Below are positions 24,150-38,604 of a stretch of 64,000 nucleotides of DNA, piece by piece (the stretch's first letter is position 1; each line of letters begins with the position of its first letter). The DNA lies in the NCBI GenBank assembly GCA_002633005.1, contig NMRA01000149.1:494886-558885 (forward strand), written 5' to 3'. Origin of the DNA: Phoronis australis (taxonomy: Eukaryota > Phoronida > Phoronidae). The position numbers and the translations under genes were made by a program. Below the pieces are notes generated by a model that ran no database searches, was not told the DNA's origin, and saw only the letters and a list, made by a program, of their open reading frames with translations.

Positions 24150-25613
24150 AAGACAGAATGGTGAAGAATGGAGGAGTTGTAGATTGTTTCTAGATGACAA
24201 CTATACACCATCCTGGAAAATTGAGGGGAAACAGCATTTTTTGTAATGATGTGAATAATTCAAAACATTGAGGATCGAGAGTAAGCCTGTTGTCAAGTAG
24301 AACGCTTATATTGAGCTGTGACTGGTGTGCCGGTCGGCCCACCCTTTAATCGTGTATAATTAGGAACGCTAAAAATACAAAGTGTTCCACATAAAAACGT
24401 AACCAAAGCAACGGGTTTTAAAGAAGACGCTATACTGGGATTTTAACTTGGTAACAACTGAATGGGAGCCGCTAATCACCCGTATGCTGCCATACGTGAA
24501 AGTAATGGTCATTAAAACAAAATGTGACGTCAGAAAATGTTGGGCGAGACAGTAAGAATACAAACGATTCAAAGTAACATGTTGCAAGTAACTAAATATT
24601 GGTTGATTTTTTCGCAGACTCTTTCGGTTTTGTTTTTATGAGACGTTTTGAAAATGTAAGAAGGGTTTTAAATAGGTAACTCGGTAAAATGTCAAATATC
24701 AGAGAAAAGACATTTTGTCAAAACCAAGCCGCAGTTCCCGGCTGTCAAGGATCACAAACGAAGTTAAGTTGTTTCCTAGTGGATCAAACAGTTTTTGCCG
24801 ATTGCTATTTTTCAACTCACGCGAACAAATCTGCCGCGCTAAATTGTGACAGGCATAATCGGCGTAGGGGCCAGACTCAAGGCAACGTGTTAGTAGGCGC
24901 CACGTTTAAAAATCTCAGTGCCCAAACGTCTAGTTCCTGGCGGCGACGGAAAAAGGTTCTACGGACGAGAAACAACGGGGTGCGAACAAAGTCCTTCGAG
25001 AACGGTTTCGACATGAAAAAAACGTACGTAGATTAGATTTGAGATTGTTTTCAGAACTCGAGTTCTTCACAGCACTTCCGTAAACGCGAAAGCGCACGTG
25101 CTTACAAAAAAATTTAGGCATTTGAAAAATATTTTGAATCTGTTGTCATCTGTGCATGTTAATAACGGCAAATTGGGTAGTGGGGGGCAGGTACATCCCA
25201 CATTTGAGCAAGCATTATCGGAAATTTATGGGCAGAACAATAAAACAATCGGGAAGCGCAGCATCCAATGAAAAAACTCGGGAAAGTCATTACAGAAACC
25301 GTGTTTATTAACAGCCAAGAATAGTTAGAAATCGCTTGTCAACTATCGCCGCGGAGTAGACAGAATTTTCAATTTTCGAATAATAAGTATCAGGAAAACC
25401 TTTTCACGCAACGTACGTAGATGCGGCCCACTCAAACAACGAAGAAATTGTGGCCGGGGACTGGATGCAACAGGGCTTGGGTCAATGACAAAAAAGAGGA
25501 AAATTTTCCAAGTGATGTATCGCTCCACAAATAAATAGCCTTGTGTGATAGAAATATTTTGTGTTGTAAATTTTAACTGAAATAAACATTTTTGCACGAA
25601 TAAAGTCATAATA

Positions 25614-25710
25614 ATGATAAAAAGAGAGGAAAAAAGAGGGAACTGGAAATCAAATAAGAGGAAATCGAAACCAAGAAAGAGGAAATCCTCTTAGAAGAGA
25701 AAAATTCCAA
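25614..25710. repeat. purine-rich tract
   Basis: About 95 bases dominated by A and G, with repeated AAGAGAGGAAA, AAGAGGAAATC and AGAAAGAGGAAATC words; the AAGAGGAAATC motif recurs twice. Low-complexity, no coding signal. Confidence 0.75.
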
Positions 25711-27937
25711 CCTTTGATGCAATAGCACGTATCGGAAAGATTTAAATTTGGTAAACACGAAGTCCAATTTTTGTGAAGTGACACATATACAATATTACCT
25801 GAGAATGTCATAATGACAAAATTATTGATGTCTTCGCCCGACGGCTTAACATTTTCATGATACGTTTGTCGTTTGACGGGACGGCATTATTCATGGACCG
25901 CGGAGATATTGTGGGACGTACGCAGCATGTGAATCACACTGTTTGGTCTAAGATTTTGGAACCTAAAACCGTATCTGGCTACCAGTGGAATTAAAGCATT
26001 TAACTTCTGGGGAGTGCCCTTCCAAAACCCCACTGGGATATTCCGGCCCTCAATCCCCATGCCTTTAAGAATCGCCTATTGGATTTTATAGAAAATCTTG
26101 CAACTCAACTTGCAGAAAACTTCAAAGGAGAGTACATAGCCTTTATATTGGGTTACTCAGTGTATGAGCTGGCATAACTGCAACATGTCAAGAAGCCGCT
26201 GCTTTCTGATTTACATGTTCATGCCTCTACGAATACCGCCTAAAATTTCAGATTCGTCAAGGATTTTTGCCAACATAATTTTGTAAAAAATGTTGTCTCG
26301 TTGAATTTTGGTGCAGATTAAAATTCGACAAAATCTATATCACCCCATCCCCAAATAGCAAATCAACAGATAACACTTTGAAAAAAATGTTCATTACATT
26401 TTGTCGTAGGTTGATGAACCTCTGGCAAATCCATATCAGCAGAGTCCAGATATATACGTAAGTACGCTAATGGACACACAAATGGCGCATTACCTAATTA
26501 AAGACTAACTTCAACGGAATTTTGTTACTTTAGATGTGTTAGGCTAACCCGATAGTCCTAGCGAAGCCTTGGTAAAATAAGAAAGCGTGAGTTCAATCAC
26601 GCAAGTGTAAGCCGTCAAGTGATAAGTGAAGCTGCCTTTTCGTGCCCTGTTGCGTCCGCGAGATCCCAGCACAAACAACAAAAGGTTGTATTGAAATAGA
26701 ACACCATTGCGTGCGAGTGTTATTCGCAGCTGCTTGAATTAAAAGTTGATTCTAGTGGTGACGTAGACAAAAGCGATCCAATATGCCTAATAGTTCGTTA
26801 CATTTGGCAATTTGTGGCACTAGTGGGCTTAGAGCGATGCTCTTAACATACTGTTGGAACCAAATTTACATGCGATACCGTTGAAGATAGGCTTTAAAAC
26901 CAAACTAGGGGGTTGATGGTGAATGGCCATAGAACTAAGCGTGTCACTAACATAGGAACTAACGCGATGTCACATTTAGAGCTGTAGGTACCAGTCCTAG
27001 TGTTCTATGGAGTTCTCTGGTCTATAGAAATGCTCAGCATGAGTAGCGAAACAAAGGTTTGTCGGTGGTGCGTCATTTTTATAGTTGCTCACTTTCTCAA
27101 AAAAAACAATCTGTAACTAGCAAAAATGATTTGTTTTTTGTGCTTTATACCCATCGCTTGGCAGATTATGGAGTTGGAGTTTCAAATGTCTTTTACCTGT
27201 TTTTGTACAGCTTTTCATAAAAAACACAAAAACCTTGGCCGAAATTTACGGTGACCTACTATACATGACATTTTTAAAAAATTTTTGGTTCTTTACACGT
27301 CAAGGGTAAAAAGTCATTTCCGCTCGGGTGAAAAGGGACTTGTCACCCGAGTGGAAAGTACCAAAACTTTTTACCAACAAAACAGTCAGTGTTGAATTCT
27401 CAAGCCACAGCCATGGAGTAAGGTGCAGGAATGATCATCTTCATAGTCTACAATTCTGTTGTAGAGTTTGAAAATCAAAATAATCCAAAAACTGATACGC
27501 TTCGAAAACCTGATTGCTAACCCGCATTTCTTTGGGGGTGAAATACATCTGTCATAAGATGAAGCAAGATTTCATAATAGTTCGATAGGAGCATTGAGAA
27601 GCAATGAACCTTAACAGTACTTGAATTTATCATGTTAACTTTTTCACAGACTGGTCAATGCAACAACACCTGCGCGCCTTGTACTCCAAACAATACGACA
27701 AGGTTTAGCACGACCATACGCACAGGTGATACACTCAGTTCGTTGTTGTCGCCACCTCATTTGTAGCAAAGCACCGTCAATCAGAGTCAAGGGGTGGAAA
27801 CGCCATGGCCCCACCACTAAATCTCAGCTAGCGGCTGTTACATCAAATTACAAATGGATGTTGTTCCGATAACCCTTTCAATTCGCTAAGGGGCTCATTA
27901 GAAAAAGGTACGGTAGAACATTGCTACTTATGTAGCG

Positions 27938-28004
27938 ATGATAACAATGGTAGAAATAATGATAATGATAAAATAATGATACAGATAATGATAATGATAA
28001 TAAT
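27938..28004. repeat. imperfect AATGAT/GATAAT microsatellite
   Basis: Interrupted repeats of ATAATGATAATGATAA-type words, without flanking structure. Confidence 0.85.
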
Positions 28005-29322
28005 AGTCACAGCCATACAGTCATAAAAACTAGCTCACGCATTTCATGCATGCAGCCAAAAGAATATACGGGTTCTTCGAAACTTTAGGTGTTGAGTTTA
28101 ACAATCAAGACAGACATGATGATCTCGGTAACTGTTACTTGGCGTCTCTGAACTTTACAGGAAGTTTTTGATAGAACGAAGAGTTTATGAATAACGTTGT
28201 AGCAGTTGGAGTCTATTCCACAATATTCTCGTAGTTTTGAAATTTTAAAAGGTATGAGCTTGAAAATTTGTCCTGTTTTAAGGCATAGGTAAGAATCATT
28301 CTAATCAACCATACCATCAATATTACGGGGAATGGCTTCAATCAAAATAAAAGTCCGTTCATTTACAGAAAAGTTTAAAATTTGTCACTCAGCTGACTTC
28401 CTCTCAGTCAAGTTATTATAGCAAGGAAAATCCACTGTATTTTGCCTTTGTTTGTGTCAGTGTGTATTGCGCTCTATAGGTCCCGCCGGGGGAATGACAA
28501 TTGACTAATTGCCTTTCTTTATAACTCCCAACGTGCACTCAATTAATTTCCTAATTGTGTTTGAAACAAACCAGAAAATTACAGCACATTCAAGGAATTC
28601 AATTTTCAAAAACGGGGACTACCAACTACAGCGTTACACTGTTTATGTGTACTATCAAATATTTAAAATATAAAGTCCAGAATATCTAATATGTTTTATT
28701 TTACTGACTAAACCAAAACACTATTTCTTTCCAAAATTTGTTTGTTCTTATACTTGAAACTTTATTGACCTTTTAATACGAACGAGCGTAGGATTAGTAA
28801 CCTATAATATATAGTAGCTTGTGCCTTGATCCAAAATTAAATTTCAATTAACAAAGAAAAGCATTTTTCATGTTCCCATTGGTTATTATCTTATGTTTGT
28901 CCTTAATAATCCAATCCAACCTCGTGAACACAAAGTTTCTTTGTTGTATTCGTCAAACTAATAGCGTTTGGACATTTTTTTAATGACAAATCCACTCAGA
29001 TGTGTCTTCGAAATGAAAACCACTAAGCTTCTTGATCGTGACTCCTAGGTGTCTTAATGGAAAATGTACTTTTGGCATTTCAAAAAAAAAAAATAAGCTC
29101 CTGTTCGGAAATAGGATGCATATTATCGGAAAACCGTGTTTGGAGTTGTGAAATGTGAATGATTCAAATGTACTTTTATTGAAAATAACCAACATACTTT
29201 AAGTGTAAGTGAATCCATGTCCTCTTTTCTTAAAGCCTTGCATTTACATTACGTTATCCATTAATTTGGAATAAAATTCAAGCCATTCATAACTGTACAC
29301 AACTAATGTGTAAAAGTCAACC

Positions 29323-29588
29323 CACGTGCTCTGTCACGTGCTCTGTTCTTTTTGAGATTTGCGACAAATTTCCACAGAGAGGGGGAAGATCTACATAAAT
29401 GGGCAATGTTTTTAAGGATTCTATTAGCCTCACCAGCTTATGCACCTTGTTACCGTTAAGCATTGACTTCTGTTGTAAGTCCATGAGCTAAGTAACATTT
29501 AAAACGACTAGTTTTTCCGTGTACAGGACGGACAAGAAAGGAATTCTCTTATCACGTGATAAGGCCACCTACACTGAAACACGTGATG
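29323..29588. promoter_or_regulatory. cluster of four CACGTG E-boxes
   Basis: CACGTGCTCTGT occurs twice in tandem (29323-29334, 29335-29346). About 200 bases on, a perfect 16-bp palindrome CTTATCACGTGATAAG (29548-29563) and a further ACACGTGATG (about 29580) follow. TCACGTGA is the core of the sites bound by bHLH-zip factors of the MiT/TFE and USF type. There is no gene next to it that I can recognise, so its role is unknown. Confidence 0.35.
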
Positions 29589-30704
29589 TGCTCGGTAACG
29601 ACAACGTAATTAAATGACACCATTTAACAGAATGTCAATCTAGTCACCTCAGACTAAATTGATTTAAAGTTTCAGTTTAGTTGTGGACAAAAGAAAACGA
29701 AAAGACGGTTATCTAATCTGATGTTAAGCTCCATAAAACTTTAGTCAAAACCTTCATTAAATTCCCCTTTCTTATTACGGATACTCTGTGTTGGTAAACC
29801 GCAGTCGGTTGAATTTGGGTTTTTATAACTGGAGCTTTCTTCTCAGTCTTTTCAGTGTTGTAACTAGCTATTCATCGTTCACACAGCACACGTAGGCCCA
29901 AAAGACTTCAGTGACGCATTTGATTCTGTCAGTCAATGTTCAAGTGTGCCTGGCACGCGAGTTACTACATGTTTATGTGCTTCCGGTACAGTTTGTACCT
30001 TTAGTCATGAAGAGCAAAATGTCCTACGAGTATACACGCTGGTTTGGTAAATTTTGTTAACTTCCCAGATATACATTACATAGCAGACTTAAAGCTGTGA
30101 CAGGGATGGCAAAACGCGTCACACACATTTTAGTCGATGTGAATTCGTGCCGACCAGTAATCATTAAATGACCATCAGTTTGATTCTCATTTATAGGATC
30201 ATTCATGGAAAATCTCTTATGGTCATTCACTATTGCTCAGTGACAAGAAATCATATAAATTATCAAAATTGGTGATAAACCTTTGAAGAAAAATTGCATC
30301 AATCGTTAACATGAATGCATATCAACCATTTTCTATGAATTCATATCAAATAGTTTGATGTTATGTAAATTACTGAAAAGAATTCTTATAAAAATCATTT
30401 ATCATAAATTGTGATCAATCAAAATTTCCTGTTTACGTACTCCTGCAGGTTCGTCTTGATTTCTGGCGTAACTTTTACGGGTGAAAAGAGGGTTGTCGCC
30501 ACTTAGCCAGCAACCGTTAGTACGATCAAATAATCTATATCTCGTTAGGTTACTAACATTCGAAAATGCTAATGCGTATTCAGGACTTACTAATTATTGT
30601 TACACCGGTGCGCATTTCAGCGAACTAAAAGCAGAAAATGGTTTGTCCTTAACAAATACATAAACGGAGGCGGAAGGCGTGACTTACTGCAAAAACAGCT
30701 TATA

Positions 30705-30905
30705 GAAGTTAAAGCTGCCCTTCACCCTGTTTAGTTGGCCTAAAAACGAGAATCGAGTTAGGCCTTTTACTCTCATAAAATCGCTTTCGTAACGCTCCTT
30801 GTCGTGATAAGATATCTATTTCCGTTACCAATAGAGCATGGAAAGCAACACCAATTCACGAAAATGCTTCACTTTATTGGGGTTTTCCAATCCTAAAATT
30901 GTCGC
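30705..30905. repeat. dispersed repeat family R3, copy near 30.8 kb
   Basis: It starts with TTAAAGCTGCCC and CACCCTGTTTAGTTGGCCTAA, matching the arm seen at 22624. It then runs through GAGTTAGGCCTTTTACTCTC and CGTGATAAGATATCTATTTC, parallel to 15841-16030. It is the fullest left end of the family in this window. Confidence 0.65.
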
Positions 30906-33900
30906 CTACAATTGGACTAGTTCTCTTAAATGAATTGATGCGAATAAAATCGAGGAATACCCTCTATTACATATTTCTGTTTCTTTATTAAGTGTTTAAC
31001 GTTACTGAAAGAGGATGGGAGCCAGAAATTCTGGTTCTTTCTATTAAATATTATTCTTAAAAACATTGGGTAGCATGTTTAAAGTCATTAATTATCAGTA
31101 AGTTTTCATGAAGATTAATGAGGTGTTATTATTTCGAAGTTTGTGTTTTTAAAAATTTCAAATGCTGAGGTGCTGCGCAGTACACCGGAGGTCTAGTTCA
31201 TGAAAGTGACTTAAGACTTAAAAACAGAAATATGGTCTTACACTTCCACTTCACAACTGGTGACTTAAGGTTTAGTCAAGTAATAGTGAGCACGTCACAA
31301 TCTAGAAATAATTTATAGAAATTATTAACTAACAGTTATGTGTATATTCTCAGAGACTGCATTTTTACTCAAGTGAGATTTAATTATTTTCAAAAATAGT
31401 TGTGTGGAGCGTAAGGCCAAATTTCAGTCTTAAATCTTAAGTCACTTTTCATGGAACAGCCAGAGACTACAGGCGTGTGTTCCGTAGACACGAAAACGCA
31501 AGACTGCCAGATTTCGCCAGAGACTTCACCAGACATCGCCATGTATATAAGCGTAGCACGTGATCACACTAGCTTCCTTCGGCACGACGTACTCAAGTTG
31601 CGTCTGAGGAACTCAAACACAGTTTTGATCTTAGATAGAGTGTCAAAAGATTTCGGTTTTGTAGTGTTTGGCATTGTTTGTAAATTTGGAGATTTTTAAG
31701 GAGTACCCTATATTAGGACGGGAGGGTGCAGCTGGAAAATTAGGATAACCACACAGTAGAGAGTGGATCCGACAACAGACTCGTAGCCACTCGTAAAGGT
31801 TCAATGAAAAAGTTCCAGAAGCATCAGCCTTTTCACAGCTTTGACCTTTTGAACTCAGGGATTTTTCGACGGTTGACTTTTTGAAAACATCATTAAGCCT
31901 GAGGCAGAGCAAGAAGAGCGGTTTCATTTTGTCAAAATTGAGTTTTAAAAAGTGGATAATCGTCGAAACGCTTCTGTAGATATTTTGTAGGATGGAAAAG
32001 GAATCTTTTGTAGGATATGGAACTCCCGAAGTAAACACCTTTATAGGAGAATTTAATCGTGAAATAGATCTTTTCGTCGGGAGTTTTGTCACAAAAGTAT
32101 GACTTCCTACAGAAGCTGGTCGTGAAAAAGTCACTTACTCATGAGCCACACGACCTGTACCTCAGTGTGTGAATTCTTCCCCTAGAACATGCAGACTTGA
32201 GGGAACTACTACACTCTGTAGCTGAGAGGCCCCATCTAGCCTGATTAAAAACGGAATTAACATGGCCAGAGCACATTACTGCCTCCATTCCACCGCTAGA
32301 AAATGGCCAAACTGTAATTTGGTCGCCGGAGTTTGTTAACAAAAGTTTGCTAGAGTTTAGATGGAACTTTTTTAAATTCCAATTAAGCTGGTCTGAAAAT
32401 TCGAGTGCATTGATGTCAGTGATCTAATATACACGTTCATTTATACTTTTGAACACATTTGCCATGATACACTTCATCGTGTGCAATGTTTACAGTGCTA
32501 CAGAAACTACCTAGGTGTCAAAGCATCACTCTCATCAAAGCGACATCTCTTGTTCATGTAACTAATCGTATGACGGTCTTGACAAATCGTCGCGCGAACA
32601 ATAGACGCGCTGTTGCAGATAAATTCTTTAAAACCATACTACGTCAATTCATCAATCATAACGTTAGAATCCACCATCATTTTCCCATGAGCTATATTTT
32701 AGTCTATCGTCAGCGCTTATGGCCTACTTCATTGAAACGCGTGTAGCATGAATAAGGAAAATAAATTGTCTGTCACGTTTACACATGAAAATATTTGATT
32801 TGTGACAGTAGCCAGATGACACGGAGTGCCTTTCACCAGTTACGTGAAGGAGTTAGGACGCTTGTGTCGGAATGAGTCAATTTTATCAATGACTTCGTGA
32901 CAGTTTCATCTCCATACTGTAACTGCTATTGAACCGCCAGTTTGTTTATAACAACGATATCTCGAGTAGGGGAGGGGGATGTGGGTATAACCAGGCTTCA
33001 ACATCTGGGATTGTGTTAATACTTCAGTAGCCAAAATAAAAAATGAGACCCATGTTTATGCCAAGAAGGGACGGAAAGTAAGCCTTTCAAGCCCCTTTCT
33101 TTCAACAAAAACAACTATTTAAAATCTTAAACTCATGCCACTGTATCTGTGAACCATTCTGATTAGCATTTCAAGAACGGACAGTTTAACTGGTGATTTC
33201 AGTTACAACTTTTGACTCAATATTAAATTTCTCATGAAGAATTGGCAAAACCGAAACATCCTATGACGGAAATCTGGTCATAGACTAACTCAGAACTGCG
33301 ATGCCACACTTTCCGTCCCTATTGAAAGGACTAGATTTAAAAACTAGCCCACATTTATATCTCATTTCGAAAAAATGTTTTCAAGTCATACCGTATCCTC
33401 CTGTACGGAGACTTTCTAAAATCACTCCAGTATTCATACTGTGCAAAGTCAAACCGAAACTCATCGCATTTTGTGCCCACTTCAGTGAACTGACGCCCCA
33501 GTTTTATATTGAAAAATTTCTCCCCATCTTAGCGGCACGTCCCCACTAACCCCATTACAAATGATCTGCTCTCCCACCTGTGGAAGATTTAGCAAGTTCG
33601 TTAAAAAAACAACAATATTCTTATGAACAACGGTGGGGCACTAAGGTTAGTATTCAATTGTTCGAAGCATAGCACGGTCATAACTTTTTCAGCTGAAGAA
33701 ATTCAGCAAATTATTGTTATTCGGGGATAACAGTGGGAAACATTGAGTTCTGGAATTAAAAGAATGACAAATTTATGAATTTCGACGAATCGACGAATTG
33801 AGGATGAAGTCCCATTTGGCCACTGGAGGACTGCTTAAACGCCTATAATGTAAAATGAACTTACAATGACTTTTTCATAATCACATAGTGCGTTAAGGGA

Positions 33901-35528
33901 CATTCTCGCAGCTAATGCGTTAACCTCCGCAAGTACGTCTGCGGCTCATGGTACCGGCCCGGGCGTTGAATGTCCCAAGGTCGGTACAAAACTCCGTCTG
34001 GCAAAACTGGGGCTCAGCGTCGGGTTTGCAGTTCACTTGTCTAATTGTCGTTCATTTAAGGGAAATCTGTGACAGCTGCTTATCTTTAAAAAAGTGTCCA
34101 AAGTCAACTTCAGTCACTTTCCAGTCTTGCGTTTGCTTCACTTTTTCCCGTCGGGTTCCTATAAAATGCATGAGGTTCCGTGGGATGTCTTAAGAGACGG
34201 CGTTCTCGGAGATAAAACTTATTTTACGGAAATAAGCAGTTACGAGGAATCGGACCTTCTAATTGCGCAATACCAGAAGAGTCAAGCGTGAATGGTAGAA
34301 ACCGGCCATAGTTTCTGAATCAGTGAATGTCTGACAGACAACGCCGAGAATTGGCGAGTTGCAATAAAAGCCTAAAAGCACAACGGATTTAATAGTTAAT
34401 GTCAAAGCTAATAACTTCAAGAAGTCTATCTCATTCAACTATAGTCCCAAAATCGCAATTTTTCGCCGCAAAAACGGTAGTGTCCCTTTAACCACCATTA
34501 TTTCAGTGCTGCGCCGCTCATGTTAACTGGCGAGTTAGCCGCCTGGACGAATCAACTGCGGAAGTGGATTTCCTGTTTCAGTGTTGTACAATATCGGTTG
34601 TTAAGTCAACCACTTACGGTCATTGCCTTTACCTTCTGGTGCATGAATTTTGTAGCTTGTGTGGGCAAAAGCATGGAGTTTCCCAAACTCTAGCGCCTAC
34701 TGGTATATATAACTCCATCTTGGTTGGTGAAAAGAAAAATTTGTCAGATTTTCGTGAATGTGTTCTACAAAACGAACAGCGATTTACAACTGTGAGGAAC
34801 TTTAAAATCACTCGGCAAGAAGTACAGTGGGGCGACTCACTTTACTCAGACATGTAAAATATGGAGATTCAGCATCGGACCAAAAAGGATGTATTAACTG
34901 AAGGGATTGGGAAAAGCGCGCTCGAGAGTAGAGCGTGTTTTGCGGAATTAGTGCACGTCACAATAAAAGAGCACAAAAACGAGCTAAAATTTGAACACTG
35001 AAAAGCCCTTCTACTATGAAAACTTTCCCTTAAAATAGAACGCTTTGACAGTGTCTTAATTAAAACAATCCCGTTGTATTGCTTTATTTTTCCTATCTAT
35101 CCCTTGAGTAATGATTTATATGTCGACATTGGAATCTTTGTAATTAAATAAAACGCTTTAGTTACCCATTCATCACAGACGTGGATATATCGTAGCCAAA
35201 AGTATTAATTAAAACCTTTGTGGAATATTAAATTATATCAAAATGCACTCAGCTTTCATCTTGACAAACAGGAATTAGTCCAATTGATACAAAGTGGAAT
35301 CCAAGAGTATCTACTCGTCTTCGCCAACAGATGGAAAGATGAACATTGGTTGAAAGGTGATGTGCCAAGAGGCCTCTGGAAATAACTTCTCTTCACAGTT
35401 AGAAGTTTTTGTAGTATGAAAAAAAATCTTGCACTGAATGTACAAAAATGGCCAATTTCGACCGAATAAACTTTGTGCAATCCAGAGTACTCTTTGTGGT
35501 GACGCACGAGTATCACGGGGAATGTCAA

Positions 35529-35600
35529 AGGCGCACCCAGGGGGGGCTCGGGGGGCTCGAACGAGCCCCCCCCCATTTGGCGAAGTGGGCAAAAAGGTCC
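35529..35600. repeat. partial relative of the 104-bp MITE
   Basis: GGCGCACCCAGGGGGGGCTCG repeats the left terminus of the element at 23791-23894, then continues into a G-rich/C-rich hairpin (GGGGGGCTCGAACGAGCCCCCC). No matching right end was found, so it is a truncated or rearranged copy. Confidence 0.6.
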
Positions 35601-38259
35601 GCCCCTGAGAGATAAAAAGTCCGTAAAAATGGGATAAAAGTCCACTAAATAATCGAAAACGCGCACTTCACATTGTTCTCCCGTTTTCTTTTTTGTTTTT
35701 TTTTAGTCCGCCCGCTCTTTTGTTAGCAAAAAGGTCCGCAACGTCAGGAATTCCAGCCAACCATATTGAAGGCTGGGTACTCGCATAAAAAGGAGAACCC
35801 AATAGTACGAAACAATATAAACGTGGACTTGGGATTCAGCAGCACTGCAGCACTGCAGCAAGGACGATACAATAAAGTGAGGTGTTAGTAACCTTTTATA
35901 ACTTGTAAATGTTTAATAGAAACATCATGAAAAACAAGATAAAATGACGAGTATTTGGCAAGGAGATTGAAACCATGTGCGTTAGACCCACCAGATGCAT
36001 ACAGATAAAGAAATTTTATTTCAGATGAAACTGTCAGTCTACTATCCTTTGTTACAGTGTTAGCCCATTTTAACTCGTGCGCAGCCATTGCTACACTTTT
36101 AGCAACGGTGATATGTATGGAACTGACTTTCCTAATTGAAACAAACAGTCCTTTATTTTAGAGTCAATCTTGCAAGTAATGCACCCCCTCGTGACAAAGT
36201 CGCCCTTTACGGCGACGTTTTCTTTGAAGAGAACACGTAGGAAATTCATTTGCGATTTCACGGTCACGTCGAGGTATGTAGACCACGGCCGCCTTTCATG
36301 TTAGTGATCACCTGTGTTAATTACCTGTGTTTTTACCTGAGCGGGCACACGCGGAGCAAAGGGCGCCGCATCATAATGATTACCCGCTGATCATAAACAT
36401 GTTGGTGAAATGGAGGTAATGATGAATGCCATAGTGAATTAGATCATAACAATGAGATAAGAGATCACTTTCATTGGAGCACGATTGTTTGATTTAGTAT
36501 TTAGAAGGCCAACTGCACTGCACTGCACGAACGTTGTTACCTCAAATTTTGGAGTAATTTGTGCTTTAATCGGATAAAACAAAAAAATGCAATACAGGTA
36601 TATCCGGAGACGTCAACACCAAAATTTGAATTTTAAATACATAATGATTCGAATCTGACAATTTCCTAATGTTACTACAATTTATTTGTCGTTGGTATGA
36701 CTTGTGTACTTGCCATTAAAATATACAAATATTGTAATATGTACACACGTTTAAAAAAATAGGAGGTTGCCAAGTTTGTAAAAATTTAGATCGTCAAAAA
36801 TATCAAGTCAATTTCTGACCGTGATGCAGCTTCCTAAACAATGAGCAGATGTGATCATAAAGCAGACCCGATGAAAAAATGATTCTGTTTGAGAAAATCC
36901 ATTCGAGTGCACCCCAACGCTGAATGAAAACAGATGTAACTTTATGTTTTCATAAATCTATATTTGCGCGACAAGACTTCAATCAAACCAAACGATTAAA
37001 GCTCTGTATCTTATCAAAAGAAATCTGAAGGAATTAGCGAGGTCATTTCGAAGATAATCCCCACAAGCATGCTACAAGAGAATATGAAAGCCGTTGTTAT
37101 TAAACTGTCTACGTTTGACCTTTACGATAAAGTGCAGTATTTCAAGATTCAAAACTTTATTTCAGGCAAATGGAATTGAACAAACAGTTTTGGTAAAAAC
37201 GAAGAAAACTGCTTTGAAAATCTAAAAACAACTTTTAAGAATGATAAAAATTTACAAAAAAAAAATATATATATTTATGAAAATTCTCATCCTTAATCAT
37301 TTTCACAAATATCGCAATTGTACGAATGAATGGATTTTACTGCACCGAATCCAAAAAAAATGTCTGGATGGTAAATGACTAAATCGCCTGCGAGAAAAAA
37401 AATGAGCTATCGATTGAACAAAACGAAATGAAGATAACGACTTGGACTTTAGTGATGGCCACTTAATAATGTTATTTGTAGCTTTTATCTTTAATACATC
37501 TCAAGGTTTCGGGTTAATTGAAACAAATCTTGTAATAATTTGGCTTTGTTTTCCTTCTACTAGCAAACGAGATCTTAGACTTCCGGGGGATTTATCGGAT
37601 TTGTTGCCATGTTAACATATAGGCTGTCATCAATGGCGTGCAATATGTCTACATATTCCTTTATTCTTGTTTAACTATTTACAATTTTGATATCTTTCAA
37701 AGAAATTTAATAATTTTTTACAAAAGTTGCAATATCTTATGTTAATTCAAGTTAGAAACAAAAGGCAATTCAAGAGAAACGCGTCAATTTCTAAATTTGA
37801 AGTATAAATTAATGGCAAAAATGAGAGCTCAATTTCAATTTTCATCGCTCTGCACATATACACAGACGAAGAGCTACATAATCCACGTAAAGATTTCGGC
37901 TCAAAAAAGATCAAGACCAAATGCACAAACACCATTAATTATAAATGGTGGACAGGGAGTCGCCAAAAATGACAAAAGAGCAAAATTAAGAGACCGCGAC
38001 AAACCAATGTCCCACTCGGACCTGCGGAAGAATATTTTGATCTAATTGTTTCACCACCGGGAAATGTCACGGACCGCTTCAAGTTGGCGTGGCATTTGGG
38101 GAAGTTATAAGGAAAGGGCGTGATCGAAAGAACATTTGTATCTTTTGCAGAACTAGCAGTCATTTTATTAAAAATCTTAGGCATGCTACCAGCAACAGGC
38201 ATTACCGGTTTTACCGTCCAAAACTTATTTTGGGATTTTTTTGGTTGGGGGAGACTTTT

Positions 38260-38325
38260 ATTGTTATTAATTTACTAAATCAGAGCCCTAACATTGTTAT
38301 TAATTTACTAGACCAGAGCCCTAAC
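38260..38325. repeat. 33-bp tandem duplication
   Basis: Two adjacent 33-bp copies (38260-38292 and 38293-38325) beginning ATTGTTATTAATTTACTA differ by two bases. The surrounding 115-codon plus frame has no recognisable motif. Confidence 0.93.
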
Positions 38326-38526
38326 AAAATTCACTATGTTTTTGTGATTTTAGTACACACACGGAATCGTCAATTCTCACCATTGTTCGCCAGACAATGG
38401 CTGAAGCCAAGGCCGGTGACTTTACAAGTTACTTAACGTTTGTTCAAGTTACCCAGTGGGATTTAACTCCTTCGCAGTTTCGCCCGCGGGTGTTCCGGGA
38501 GATTCCGCGCTTTTCTCGTCGACAAA

Positions 38527-38555
38527 GATGATGATGATGATAATAATGATGATGG

Positions 38556-38604
<49 letters not shown>
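38527..38604. repeat. GAT trinucleotide microsatellite
   Basis: A run of (GAT)n with a few AAT and GGT interruptions, the longest uninterrupted microsatellite in the window. Confidence 0.97.

Noticed and set aside
25985-26180. A 57-codon plus frame ending in IAFILGYSVYELA that looked protein-like
   Set aside because: Unrecognised, with a second open frame overlapping it and no convincing acceptor; too weak to call.
31643-32134. 163-codon minus-strand open frame
   Set aside because: No recognisable motif, no clear splice context, and a stop separates it from the neighbouring frame; length alone is not enough in this DNA.
35256-35666. 136-codon minus frame rich in Pro and Gly
   Set aside because: It is the translation of the G/C-rich MITE-like end at 35.53 kb.
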